A DNA stretch of 64,000 bases from assembly GCA_965208815.1 (NCBI GenBank), contig OZ242357.1, positions 434,001 to 498,000 of the forward strand. Direction: 5' to 3'. Shown piece after piece: positions 44,897 to 53,966 of this stretch. Positions within the stretch are counted from its first letter, which is position 1. Every line of letters starts with the position of its first letter. The translations under genes and the position numbers were made by a program. Under the pieces are notes generated by a model, which searched no databases, was not told where the DNA came from, and saw only the letters and a program-made list of their open reading frames with translations. Source of the stretch: Bin55 sp009840545. Lineage in GTDB: Bacteria > Pseudomonadota > Gammaproteobacteria > Pseudomonadales > Azotimanducaceae.

Positions 44897-46102
44897 CTAG
44901 TCTGTCGAATGCAAACTGTCCGGTCGCTCAAGCAATTCTCGGATTCTTGACAGAAACTGTGCCGCAGGAGACCCGTCGAGGACACGATGATCCCAAGTCA
45001 ACGAGAGTTTCATGCTCCGAGTCTTGATTGCCTTGTCACCACTCCACTGGATGCCGTCGTAGATTCCACCGACCCCCAGTATCCCCGTCTGGGGCGGATT
45101 GAGAATCGGAGTGAAAGAGTCCACGCCGTACATCCCAAGCGAGGACACAGTAAAGGTGCCTCCGCTCACTTCATTGACCGTTAGGTTGCCGTCTCGAGCT
45201 CTTGACGCCAAGTCTGCAGCTTCTCTAGCTACGTTCTTGAGAGACTTCGACCCCACATCTTGTACAACTGGCACGATTAGTCCTTCATCCAGTGCAACTG
45301 CGACTCCTATATTGATTGAGTCGAGGAGCACAATCTGGTCTCCCTCGATACAGGAATTCATCAAGGGGTAGTCCTTTAGGGAAGTGGCAGTTGCTACAAG
45401 AAGCAAGTCCGTATAAGCAATACGGACATTCTCGTCCTTCCATTGCTCGTTGAGTTTCGATCTCAACTCAATGCAACGGTCCATGCGCACTTCCATGCTC
45501 ATAGAAAGCTGGGCAGTCTCTCGCAGACTCTCGGACATGCGACGTGCGATAGTTCCTCTCAGTCCAGTCAATGGAACGCGACGCCCGGATACAGTGGATG
45601 GCCTGCTTGCAGATTCCACATCCTCTCGCGTTATTCGACCTCGAGGACCGGTGCCTTCAACGCTGGAAAGTTCGATTCCCAGGTCTTCTGCCAATCGTCT
45701 CGCTGCGGGCGATGCGGCGATTCTGGTTGATCGTCGATTCGATGCTCCCGTCTTGCTTGCAGCCGCGTGAGCAGTGCGTACGTCACTCGCAGACGTAGCA
45801 GACTCTTCAGACACTGCTAGCGTTCGATTCGGTTTGCCAACTGGCAACGTTTCCGGTATTTCCTCACCCGCTTCGAAGATCCAACCAATCACGTCACCCG
45901 GTACTAACGTGGAACCTGCTTCAACGATGTGCTTTACAGTTCCGCTGACCTCCGCCTCCACATCCATGTTGACTTTTTCTGTTTCCAGCCTGTAGAGATC
46001 CTCTCCTTCATCAATATTCTCACCGTCAGCTGCGTACCACTCGTCGACGGTGCCCTCTTTCATGGTCATACCGACCTTGACTAGGTAAATTTCTTTAGGC
46101 AT
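44897..46102 (-). CDS. acoC: Dihydrolipoamide acyltransferase (E2) of 2-oxoacid/acetoin dehydrogenase complex
   Basis: 401 residues. Lipoyl domain (residues 1-80) with ETEKVNMDVEA carrying the lipoyl Lys; a peripheral-subunit-binding domain near 128-165 (SPAARRLAEDLGIELSSVEG); the catalytic CAT domain with LTWDHRVLDGSPAAQFL (His and Asp of the acyltransferase active site) near the C-terminus. Partner E1 subunits are encoded upstream in the same transcript. The E3 gene is missing from the cluster, so E3 must be supplied elsewhere. Start overlaps the AcoX stop by 8 nt. Confidence 0.9.
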   Translation of the reverse strand: MPKEIYLVKVGMTMKEGTVDEWYAADGENIDEGEDLYRLETEKVNMDVEAEVSGTVKHIVEAGSTLVPGDVIGWIFEAGEEIPETLPVGKPNRTLAVSEESATSASDVRTAHAAASKTGASNRRSTRIAASPAARRLAEDLGIELSSVEGTGPRGRITREDVESASRPSTVSGRRVPLTGLRGTIARRMSESLRETAQLSMSMEVRMDRCIELRSKLNEQWKDENVRIAYTDLLLVATATSLKDYPLMNSCIEGDQIVLLDSINIGVAVALDEGLIVPVVQDVGSKSLKNVAREAADLASRARDGNLTVNEVSGGTFTVSSLGMYGVDSFTPILNPPQTGILGVGGIYDGIQWSGDKAIKTRSMKLSLTWDHRVLDGSPAAQFLSRIRELLERPDSLHSTD

Positions 46103-47096
46103 GGGCGAGAATTCTCTTGTAGTCCTGCTGGATTAGTCCGCGGAGCGAAATCTCTTTCATGGCAGCCTCTACATCGAATAGACGAGGACCATTCCGCTGC
46201 ACCGAGCATGTTACGTTTTGATTGGATCGAAGATAGCGTTCGCGCTCACCGTCGAATGCAAGTACTGCGGGGCCGGTTCGGACAATTGGCACACCCAATG
46301 GAATCCGTTCGAAACTACTGATTCGAACGTTTCGAATCAATCCCGGTGCTACTGCTGCCCTGGATGCAGACCCACGGCTATCGTTTTCATTGAAGGTCAC
46401 AAAGATTCCGTTGTCTTCTTTCGCATCAACGTGCTCTTGCGACCCTGCAACTCCGACCATCCCAACTCGGGCGGCGTTGGCCTGTGTGAGGAAAGCAAAC
46501 AAGTACTGCGATGGGTCCACAATTGCTCGGGCTCCAACGAATTGATCTCTAGTGCCAACAAGATCCACCAGTGCGATGTCGAGCTCTGAATCGCCTTCGA
46601 CTTGCACACGGATAGTCTTGCTCTTTGTAGAGATGGATGGTGCCGGCAGAGCTCCCTTAACAACAAATGCGGCGGCTATTCCAGCCACAGTCGGTTCGGC
46701 AAGAGTTGCGAATGCGTTGTTAGTTCCTGTGCTGAGTGCCAGCAGAGGTGCATCGTTCCAGCCCTTGGTTATTGCGCGATTTGTACCGTCTCCTCCGAGG
46801 GTCACAATGAGTCCAATACCCTGAAGCGCTTTTGCTGCACGTATCGAGTCAATCGATGTGCCTTCTGGTTCTACGTTAATCCGAACACCTCCAATTCGCA
46901 AGGAATCTAGAGCGGACTTGGCGATGTGATGCAAGTCGTCGAAGTAGTGGATCTCTGCGTCGCAAAACGCACTGAAGCCAGTCAAGAAACGACGTACGAT
47001 TGCGACTTTTTCGTGGGTACTCGAGACGGATGCGCCGGATGTCAAACGACGAACATCTTTTCCCGATTCCGGATTGGCAATGACCCCAATCTGCAA
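46095..47096 (-). CDS. acoX: AcoX-type NAD kinase-like protein
   Basis: 333 residues. NAD kinase/diacylglycerol kinase-like fold: VTLGGDGTNRAI (GGDG phosphate-binding motif), then LLALSTGTNNAFA. It is a member of the AcoX family, which accompanies acetoin dehydrogenase genes; role in the complex unknown. Starts 9 nt after the E1-beta stop, and its end overlaps the E2 start by 8 nt. Confidence 0.88.
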   Translation of the reverse strand: MQIGVIANPESGKDVRRLTSGASVSSTHEKVAIVRRFLTGFSAFCDAEIHYFDDLHHIAKSALDSLRIGGVRINVEPEGTSIDSIRAAKALQGIGLIVTLGGDGTNRAITKGWNDAPLLALSTGTNNAFATLAEPTVAGIAAAFVVKGALPAPSISTKSKTIRVQVEGDSELDIALVDLVGTRDQFVGARAIVDPSQYLFAFLTQANAARVGMVGVAGSQEHVDAKEDNGIFVTFNENDSRGSASRAAVAPGLIRNVRISSFERIPLGVPIVRTGPAVLAFDGERERYLRSNQNVTCSVQRNGPRLFDVEAAMKEISLRGLIQQDYKRILAHA

Positions 47097-47105
47097 GCTG
47101 GGACC

Positions 47106-48104
47106 TCAACCAAACAACTGTCGTACTTCGTCCGCAATCCTTTGCGCATTGGGAAGATACGCTTGCTCAAGCACCGGACTGAACGGAACTGGAGAGAACG
47201 GTGCCCCTACACGAGCTACAGGTGCGTCGAGGTAGTCAAAAGCATGTTCCTGAATCTGTGCTGCGATCTCGCCGCCCAACCCACCAAATCGCACCGCCTC
47301 GTGGACGACAACGGCTCGACTGGTCTTCCGAACCGAATCGAGGACCATTTCAGTGTCCATGGGTTGCAACGAACGCAGATCCACAATCTCGGCGTCGATG
47401 TCGTCTTCGGACAATGCCTCCGCTGCTCGTTCAGCTTCCGACACCATACGGCTATAGGTGACGATTGAGACGTCGCTTCCACTACGGACGGTCTTTGCAG
47501 TACCAAGCTCTATCTCAAAGGGCTCTTCGGGCACGGTTCCTCGATTGCGCAGAGAAAGCTTGTTCAGTACGACGAAGACTGGATTGTCATCGCGTGCCGC
47601 GGAAATGATGAGTCCCTTGACATCGTAGGGAGTGGATGGAGCAACAACCTTCAGACCAGGTAGGTGGCAAATCCAGGCTTCAAGGCTTTGAGAGTGCTGC
47701 GCTGCCATGTTCAAACCTCCACCGGACATAGTCAAGACTGTGATCGGAAGCGTTGCAGATCCCCCAAACATGTAGCGCATCTTGGCCATTTGATTGGCAA
47801 TCTCGTCCATGCACTCTCCCATGAAGTCCATGAACATGATGTCGATTACAGGTCGGAGACCAGTAGCTGCCGCGCCTACGCCGAGCCCGACTATTCCTTC
47901 TTCAGAGATTGGCGTGTCGACAACCCGCTGTTCGCCAAACGTTTCCAGCAAACCTCGGAAAGAGCCAAACACTCCTCCAGCGCCCGCAACATCTTCGCCT
48001 GCAACAAATGCATCGTCCTGTTCGGTCAGAACCGTCCGAACAGCTTCCGCAACCGCAGCGATGTAGGTTAATTCTCGAGTTTCTGAACTTTCATCTGTAG
48101 ACAT
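47106..48104 (-). CDS. acoB: 2-oxoacid/acetoin dehydrogenase E1 beta subunit
   Basis: 332 residues. Transketolase-like beta domain: DDAFVAGEDVAGAGGVFG, VVDTPISEEGIVGLGVGAA, MRYMFGG; C-terminal transketolase domain VVVHEAVRFGGLGGEIAAQI. Pairs with the alpha subunit 28 nt upstream to form the TPP-dependent E1. In an Aco-type cluster the substrate would be acetoin or a similar 2-oxo compound; pyruvate or a branched-chain acid are alternatives. Confidence 0.92.
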   Translation of the reverse strand: MSTDESSETRELTYIAAVAEAVRTVLTEQDDAFVAGEDVAGAGGVFGSFRGLLETFGEQRVVDTPISEEGIVGLGVGAAATGLRPVIDIMFMDFMGECMDEIANQMAKMRYMFGGSATLPITVLTMSGGGLNMAAQHSQSLEAWICHLPGLKVVAPSTPYDVKGLIISAARDDNPVFVVLNKLSLRNRGTVPEEPFEIELGTAKTVRSGSDVSIVTYSRMVSEAERAAEALSEDDIDAEIVDLRSLQPMDTEMVLDSVRKTSRAVVVHEAVRFGGLGGEIAAQIQEHAFDYLDAPVARVGAPFSPVPFSPVLEQAYLPNAQRIADEVRQLFG

Positions 48105-48132
48105 GGTTGCAACCTGTCACTGAGCGTGCCTA

Positions 48133-49098
48133 CTACGCATAGACATCGTCCAACAATGTGGAAGGATCTGGCGTGGGACTGGATTCCGCGAACTTTATGC
48201 CTTCTTGCACGTCAGCGAAGACCTCGTCGTGTATTGCCTTTGATTGATCGAGACTCAAGACGCCAATCTCGTCTAAACGAGCTTCAAACATGTGAATCGG
48301 GTCTCGTTTCTGCCACTCCTCCAGTTCTTTGTCGGAACGGTACGACAGTCCCATTCCACGTACACCGACATGATCGAAAAATCGATAGGTCTTGCATTCC
48401 AAGAGAGTAGGGCCGTCTCCGTTTTTCGCTCGTTCGATTGCCGCGTGGGTTGATTCGTAGACAGCAATTGCGTCCATGCCGTCGACGACTACACCTGGCA
48501 TTCCGTAACCCGCAGCACGATCAGCAACGTCCGATATCGCTTGGTGCGACTCTTGCGGAGTGTATTCACCATAGCCGTTGTTCTCACACACAAACAATAA
48601 GGGCAGTTTGTACAGAGCCGCCATATTCGCTGCTTCATGGAACGACCCTTCATTGCTAGCTCCGTCCCCGAAAAAAGTCACTGCGACGTTGTCCACCTTT
48701 CGATACCTAATCGAGAAAGCTGCGCCCACAGCAATGGGTGGACCCGCACCGACAATTCCATTTGCTCCGAGCATTCCCAGCTCCATGTTGGATATGTGCA
48801 TGCTCCCGCCTTTCCCTTTGCAATACCCGGTCGCTCGACCAAATAACTCTGCAAACATCGGACCGTATTCGCCACCTTTTGCGATCAAGTGCCCGTGTCC
48901 GCGATGTGTGCTTGTAATCCAGTCTTGATTGGAGAGCTGGGACATGACCCCGGCCGCGATAGCTTCTTGACCTACATAGAGATGAAGCGCTCCAGGTATT
49001 TTTCCCTGTTCGGCGAGTTTGCCAGCTTCCGTTTCAAACGTTCGTATACGAACCATTCGAAGATGGATGTCGAGCAGAGTGGAGTCGTGGATGTCCAT
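48133..49098 (-). CDS. acoA: 2-oxoacid/acetoin dehydrogenase E1 alpha subunit
   Basis: 321 residues. TPP motif GDGASNEGSFHEAANMAA with CENNGYGEYT, and the substrate-facing THRGHGHLIAKGG block. Length and sequence fit the AcoA/PdhA-type alpha subunit. First gene of the four-gene operon acoA-acoB-acoX-acoC. Upstream is the region without clear genes at 49.1-49.75 kb, where the promoter must lie. Confidence 0.92.
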   Translation of the reverse strand: MDIHDSTLLDIHLRMVRIRTFETEAGKLAEQGKIPGALHLYVGQEAIAAGVMSQLSNQDWITSTHRGHGHLIAKGGEYGPMFAELFGRATGYCKGKGGSMHISNMELGMLGANGIVGAGPPIAVGAAFSIRYRKVDNVAVTFFGDGASNEGSFHEAANMAALYKLPLLFVCENNGYGEYTPQESHQAISDVADRAAGYGMPGVVVDGMDAIAVYESTHAAIERAKNGDGPTLLECKTYRFFDHVGVRGMGLSYRSDKELEEWQKRDPIHMFEARLDEIGVLSLDQSKAIHDEVFADVQEGIKFAESSPTPDPSTLLDDVYA

Positions 49099-49753
49099 GT
49101 CTTGCCTTTGGATCTTCGAGTCTAGTTTGGTGTGAGGGTTTCTTCAACAGATTTTAGCTAGCGTCCCGCTGGAAATACGTCAGCGAGGGGTTGTGTGAGA
49201 ATTCCCTTATACGAGCAAGGTAGTGAGTCTGGAAGTTGGTTTGGATTCGAAAAACGTAAAGAAAGCTATTCTCGCCACACCAACGGGTAGGCATTTGGTC
49301 GCGATCGCAAGCAACTCCATGTCTTTCACCATCCCAAACGAGAACCAAGCTCTCATTCCCTTAAGCTTGCGGCATCGTCCTCCAAGAGATATCTTCGGAC
49401 ACTTTGCACTTGCTTCTCTGTCAACCTTCCGTGTCGCTTGTTGGAAACTGTGAGTGCCATCGCGGCTTTCGATTCGGCCTCGGCTGTAGGCAAATGGTCG
49501 ATCGCATCGTAGGAACACACTGCCGCAATACAGCTCGCATCGAACACTAATGGCTTTATCGAAGACCACTCCATCCAAAAGGCAAATGCCGAGAGCGAAT
49601 ACGTTTTCGAACTCTTGAATTCGTAGGAAGTGCTTGTGTTGTTTGATGGAGTTGGTGGCCGGTGGTAGGTAGCGATAGCAGCGCTCGCTGAGGTTTGGCG
49701 CTAATACACGCAGGGACTCTCCGTTCCAATGTTGCTTAACTGGAAGTGGCGTC
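49099..49753. other. Region without confident gene; possible gene remnants
   Basis: About 650 nt between acoA and the end of the TauD-like gene. Two overlapping minus-strand frames (49207-49760, open without a good start; 49353-49574, 73 residues starting MEWSSIKPLVFDAS and ending LLEDDAASLRE) and one plus-strand frame (49223-49453) are open, but none shows a recognizable family. The minus-strand pieces could be parts of one frameshifted gene following the TauD-like gene (e.g. ERCYRYLPPATNSIKQHKHF near 49.65 kb looks protein-like). I cannot support a definite gene. Confidence 0.35.
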
Positions 49754-50630
49754 TTAGTTTGAGGGCTGCTCTTTCATGTCGGTGGGTGCGCCTTCGGAAT
49801 GAGCATCGCCGGATACGCGTGTGTGCCGCATTATGCGGGGCACCGAATAATCATACGGTCTGACTCTGTGCACGACACAGCGATTGTCCCAGATGACAAA
49901 ATCTCCAAGCGACCAGGTGTGCTGAAAGACGCGGGGCGGTTGGCACGCGAATTCAATTAGATTGTTGACTAGCCCTTTGGCTTCTTCATCCTCCATACCC
50001 GGTATTCGGTAGGCATGTCGCCCGACGAACAGCGACTTTCTTCCCGTTTCAGGGTGAGTTTTTGTCAGGGGACGCAACGGCGCGCCATCCCTATGAAAAC
50101 CATAGCGTGAACCAATATCCACTGTCTGGCCCAGTGACTCTTGTGATCGATAGAACGAGTGATAGGCCGAAAGCTCCGAAATGCGATCTTTGGTTGCTGG
50201 GTCCAAAGCTTGGTAGGCAGCGCGCATGTCGGTCCATTCGGTCTGTCCGCCTTCCCTTGGGCAAGGTAAGAGCAGACAGGCAAGACACTTTGGCGGCAAT
50301 GGGCATATAGGAACTGTCTGTATGCCAATACTCGTTGCCACGAACTATACGAAAGTTGTCATCGTCGAGAGGCAGCACGTTGCCTTCGGTGTCCACATTG
50401 CAAACATAAAGCGATTTGATCAATGGATTGCCGGTGAGTATCTCGAGCTGGCCGAATCTTTCACTGAACCGTTCTTGCTGCTGCGTAGTTAGACTCGCTT
50501 CGGGAAACACTAACACTGCCTTGTCAAGAAAAACCCCATGCAGTTCATCCCATCGGGCATCCGACAAGTGAGCTAGGTTCACGTCATGGACATAGGCTCC
50601 TAGCGTTGCACTGCTGTCGACAATCCGCAT
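49754..50630 (-). pseudogene. TauD/TfdA-family dioxygenase split by a one-base frameshift
   Basis: Read across the shift it would give about 290 residues, the usual length. The N-terminal part (frame from ATG 50630) contains ASLTTQQQERFSERFGQLEI and the iron motif EYWHTDSSYM (HxD). The C-terminal part, in another frame, continues GGQTEWTDMRAAYQAL and ends with the distal iron His and Arg in NRCVVHRVRPYD and RHTRVSG. The break is in a run of three G on the coding strand (plus-strand 50254-50256): removing one base restores SALTLPKEGGQTEW. All catalytic residues are intact, so this is either a recent lesion or a sequencing error. Fe(II)/2-oxoglutarate dioxygenase. Divergent from the hydrolase at 50876; it may belong to the natural-product region. 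Confidence 0.8.
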
Positions 50631-50875
50631 TCTGGCAACTCTACTGACTAGTGGTCGAACTGAACTATTGTATTTTCCGTTAGAAAAATCGATTTAGAGA
50701 CCAATCGCCACGTCCGGCTCTTCGTGTGGTTGGCCAATTGTCTCGATCATTGATTAGCTTACTATTGGATTCAGTTACACGGAGGGATGCACAATGTCTC
50801 TTGTATCTGCGGCAGTTGGACTAGAAGAGACTTGACGTTGATTTCGGAAACACAAGCTTCAGCATTCAGATACCT

Positions 50876-51766
50876 ATGACACTCGAACTCAATCATGTCG
50901 ATGCATACGGTGTGCGACTTGCCTATTTTGAGTCCCAGATTGGGTCGTCTAGCGACAGGACATTGCTGTTCGTGCATGGAATGGGTTGCCACGCACGATG
51001 CTGGGACGCGACCCTCAAGTTGCTGAACACAAGCTGCCGAACTATTTGCGTCGAGTTGCGGGGTCACGGTAGATCGGAAAACCGAAGACCCTATAGTTGG
51101 GATCAGTTTGGCAAGGACCTGACGTCCTTCATTCAAGTCCTGGATCTCAACCCAATTGTCGCCGTGGGCCATTCATTGGGAGGACATGCATTGTTGCAAG
51201 CGGCTGCAGTGCTCACCCGCAGATTTGAAGCGCTTTTGCTGTTGGAACCAGTGGTCTACTATCCAACCGCCTACTCGGACTCAGCGTTTGCGAGCGCTTT
51301 TGACTCCCCTGAGGATCATCCCTTTGCCCGACGCAAACTGCTATGGAACTCTTCAGAGGAGCTTATGGCGTTTCTGCGGGATCGCAATCCATTCAAGTTG
51401 TGGGATGCAGCGGTTTTGCACGACCACTGTGCCTACGCATTGGAACCAGCAACCAATGGTCAGTACCAACTCTGTTGTCCTCCATTGGTCGAGGCAGAGA
51501 TAGCATTGAGCGTAACTGACACCAATGTTCACCCACTACTGTCATTCGTTGACGTACCTGTGACGATTGTGCGAGCGAAATCCGCGCCGGGGTTTCGCCA
51601 TCCAAAGGACACCATCCACTCGGTTACGTGGCCGCAGCTCGCAAAAAACCTACCACAAGGCACAGACAAGCAACTAGATGATGTTTCGCACTTCATCCCT
51701 ATGCAGCGACCTGATGTCGTTGCTGGTGAATTGAATGCCTATTTTCAAGACCCGGCGACTACATAA
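50876..51766 (+). CDS. Alpha/beta hydrolase
   Basis: 296 residues. Motifs: VHGMGCHARCWDA (oxyanion), LRGHGRSENR, the nucleophile elbow VGHSLGGHAL (Ser), and the His in DDVSHFIPMQ. A typical serine hydrolase of the MhpC/lipase-like type. It lies in the PKS region and converges with the ACP gene; a thioesterase or product-editing role for the polyketide is possible but only inferred. ATG at 50876. Confidence 0.85.
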   Translation: MTLELNHVDAYGVRLAYFESQIGSSSDRTLLFVHGMGCHARCWDATLKLLNTSCRTICVELRGHGRSENRRPYSWDQFGKDLTSFIQVLDLNPIVAVGHSLGGHALLQAAAVLTRRFEALLLLEPVVYYPTAYSDSAFASAFDSPEDHPFARRKLLWNSSEELMAFLRDRNPFKLWDAAVLHDHCAYALEPATNGQYQLCCPPLVEAEIALSVTDTNVHPLLSFVDVPVTIVRAKSAPGFRHPKDTIHSVTWPQLAKNLPQGTDKQLDDVSHFIPMQRPDVVAGELNAYFQDPATT

Positions 51767-51852
51767 AAAATGTTTGCCGCTCGGGTCTCCAGCAATCGAG
51801 TTTGCAATGCAACGAACGGCACAGTCCGCTCGGAACTTTGCGAAATTTTTGT

Positions 51853-52080
51853 CTAGGCGTTGGCGTCCAAGTACGAGACTACGTCGCGCAAGTTTTTGAA
51901 GTTCGCGAATTTCTCAGCGGGAATTTCATGATTGAATTCTGCCGCAAGTGCCTTGGCAAAAGCGATGGCATCCATGGACGAAACTTCCCGCTCGCTGAAA
52001 GCTACGTCGAAATCGGCTTCGCGTTCAGGATCCAGCAATTTCTTAGCTAATGCACCGACACGATCTTGTGTTGCTGACAT
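51853..52080 (-). CDS. Free-standing acyl carrier protein
   Basis: 75 residues. A small acidic four-helix protein with the phosphopantetheine Ser in EREVSSMDAIAFAKAL (SSMD in place of the classical DSLD), and a C-terminal FKNLRDVVSYLD helix typical of ACP. Not the housekeeping AcpP (no DSLD). It lies between a PPTase and a hydrolase gene, next to a PKS whose last module lacks an ACP, so it is the best candidate carrier for that module. It is divergent from the PPTase gene across a region with an inverted repeat. Confidence 0.8.
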   Translation of the reverse strand: MSATQDRVGALAKKLLDPEREADFDVAFSEREVSSMDAIAFAKALAAEFNHEIPAEKFANFKNLRDVVSYLDANA

Positions 52081-52176
52081 TCTGTCAGTGTTAGTTTTCC
52101 AGCCCAGCGCTGGCAGGTGAGTATTAAATCAAATTGAAAAGACATAGCAAGCCTTTCGTAGCGTCAATAAATCTAA

Positions 52177-52190
52177 TCTCACGTGTGAGA
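52177..52190. promoter_or_regulatory. Inverted repeat in the divergent ACP/PPTase promoter region
   Basis: TCTCAC-GT-GTGAGA, a perfect 6+6 dyad with a 2-nt spacer, in the 183-nt region between the ACP and PPTase genes. A likely operator for a regulator of the cluster; the regulator is not in the window. Confidence 0.45.
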
Positions 52191-52263
52191 AATTCAAGGT
52201 GCATTGAGCATGGATGACGATTTCAATATGTGGACTTTGCTTTGACCCTACCGCTAGCAGTTT

Positions 52264-52992
52264 GTGAGTTTCCGCTCGTGCGTGTGGCTATTCGAGGCAA
52301 GTTTGATTGATCCCTGGTGGCAAACTCACTTATGCACGAGAGACGTGTCGGTTACTTACGTCGATCTTTCGGAGGACTTGAAAAGAGAAGCCCGTGCCTT
52401 GGAGTTCTTGGATGCCTCAGAACGCTCGCGTGCTCAAAGAAATCGCTCCCAAGAGACTCGACGCCAATTCATCCTTTGTCGAGCAGCCTTGCGCAACAAA
52501 CTTAGCGAGCTAGTCGGATGTGGCAACTCTAATTTGCACTTCACTTCTGTGCGAAACGAAAAGCCGATAGCACTAGTTGATGGGACGGCAATTGGCATTG
52601 AGTTCAGCGTAAGCCACACCGTCGGACACGGGCTGCTCGCATTCGCCAAGCAGGGAAGACTCGGTGTCGACATCGAACATCGGAAGGTCAGGCATGATGT
52701 GGATGGCGAAATTCGCAAAGTGTTTTCGAATCGGGAACAGCAAGCGCTCAAAGCAGTTGAAGGTGTTGAAAGAGTTGAACTCTTTCTCCGTCTTTGGACA
52801 ATAAAGGAAGCATTGATAAAAGCGACAGGCGAGGGTTTCCGTGCCGACACTGCAGCTTTCAGTGTTCCAGACGAATACATTCTTGGAGCAAAATGCTCGC
52901 GATTCCACTACGACGAACCAAGCGTCGAGTGGCGACTCATGAGCTTGGACAGTGATCATTTTGTGGCCGCGTTAGCGCACGAGACACACTGA
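52264..52992 (+). CDS. Sfp-type 4'-phosphopantetheinyl transferase
   Basis: 242 residues. Motifs in order: IEFSVSHTVGHGLLAFA, LGVDIEH (Mg-binding), and LRLWTIKEALIKATGEG (catalytic WxxKEA). This is the Sfp group that activates carrier domains of PKS/NRPS by attaching phosphopantetheine from CoA. It would activate the ACP of the PKS and the free-standing ACP beside it. GTG start, no good ribosome-binding site. The hydrolase gene follows after 38 nt. Confidence 0.92.
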   Translation: MSFRSCVWLFEASLIDPWWQTHLCTRDVSVTYVDLSEDLKREARALEFLDASERSRAQRNRSQETRRQFILCRAALRNKLSELVGCGNSNLHFTSVRNEKPIALVDGTAIGIEFSVSHTVGHGLLAFAKQGRLGVDIEHRKVRHDVDGEIRKVFSNREQQALKAVEGVERVELFLRLWTIKEALIKATGEGFRADTAAFSVPDEYILGAKCSRFHYDEPSVEWRLMSLDSDHFVAALAHETH

Positions 52993-53030
52993 GCAACCGA
53001 TGCAAGAAATGGTGAAGAGAAGCTGACTAC

Positions 53031-53948
53031 ATGCGCTGGCAAGTTCCCGAACCGCTTTCGATCTGCGAGATCTCCCTTGATCTCGAGAACCGTTCCTTTG
53101 TCCGTCAACATGGAAATCCTTCAGGCCCTCGATTGGTTCTTTGCCACGGCAACGGTCTAGCAATCGATCTCTATTACCCGTTTTGGTCGCTGCTCGAGCC
53201 CGACTTTGAGCTTTTCGTATATGACTTGCGGAGCCACGGTTGGAACGAGGTTTCGAAGGAAGAGGACCACAATCTCTTCTCATTGGTATCAGACCTCGAC
53301 ACCATATTGCACGAGATTGAGCAGCACTACGGGATCAAGCCCGTTGTAGGTGTGTACCACTCCCTCTCGGCAATGATCTCGCTCCTCCTTTCGTCGCCTG
53401 TGATGGCTACATCAATTGACCGTAGGAGCAGGGAGTTTTCAGGCTTGGTGTTGTTTGACCCACCTATGCACAGACCGGGAAAAAGTCACTCGGAGTTCGA
53501 TGAGGCAGTGGAGGGGACTGCCCGCATAGCGCGAAGGAGAACTGAAAGCTTTGATTCACTTGAGCAATACCAAGAGCTGCTAGATTTCTTTCCAGCGTAT
53601 TCCAGGCTAGTTCCTGGTGCAAAGGAACTCATGGGTCAAACAATACTGCGCGAATCGCGTAGCGGCGACTATAGACTGAGATGCCCACGAGATTACGAAG
53701 CACGGATAATCGAGTATGTGCGTGCTTTTGCAGGCCAAGCCGATCTGGATAAGCTTCCCTGTCCAACGAAGATCGTAGGTGCAGACCCGCTCCTGCCAAC
53801 TTCCTACCTGCCGACCGTGGACTTTTCGGACATGCTCAGCGTCGATTTCGACTTCATACCGGAAACAACGCATTTCATGCAGATCGAAAAGCCGTCGGAA
53901 TGCGCTGAATACGTGCACGAATTCATGACAGCTCTGCATAAGAGCTAA
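53031..53948 (+). CDS. Alpha/beta hydrolase
   Basis: 305 residues. Motifs: LCHGNGLAIDLYYPFW (oxyanion region), YDLRSHGWN, nucleophile region VGVYHSLSAM (Ser), acid near KIVGADPLLP and His in ETTHFMQIEKP. Closest in style to the lipase/thioesterase-like hydrolases. It follows the PPTase gene in the same direction and ends 18 nt from the convergent PKS. May release or edit the polyketide; inferred from place. Confidence 0.85.
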   Translation: MRWQVPEPLSICEISLDLENRSFVRQHGNPSGPRLVLCHGNGLAIDLYYPFWSLLEPDFELFVYDLRSHGWNEVSKEEDHNLFSLVSDLDTILHEIEQHYGIKPVVGVYHSLSAMISLLLSSPVMATSIDRRSREFSGLVLFDPPMHRPGKSHSEFDEAVEGTARIARRRTESFDSLEQYQELLDFFPAYSRLVPGAKELMGQTILRESRSGDYRLRCPRDYEARIIEYVRAFAGQADLDKLPCPTKIVGADPLLPTSYLPTVDFSDMLSVDFDFIPETTHFMQIEKPSECAEYVHEFMTALHKS

Positions 53949-53966
53949 GTTGAACCGTCTCCTCCG

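Noticed and set aside
50065..50341. Independent small genes inside the TauD region
   Set aside because: The frames overlap the dioxygenase reading; the 50341 start is an artefact of the frameshift and lacks the HxD half.
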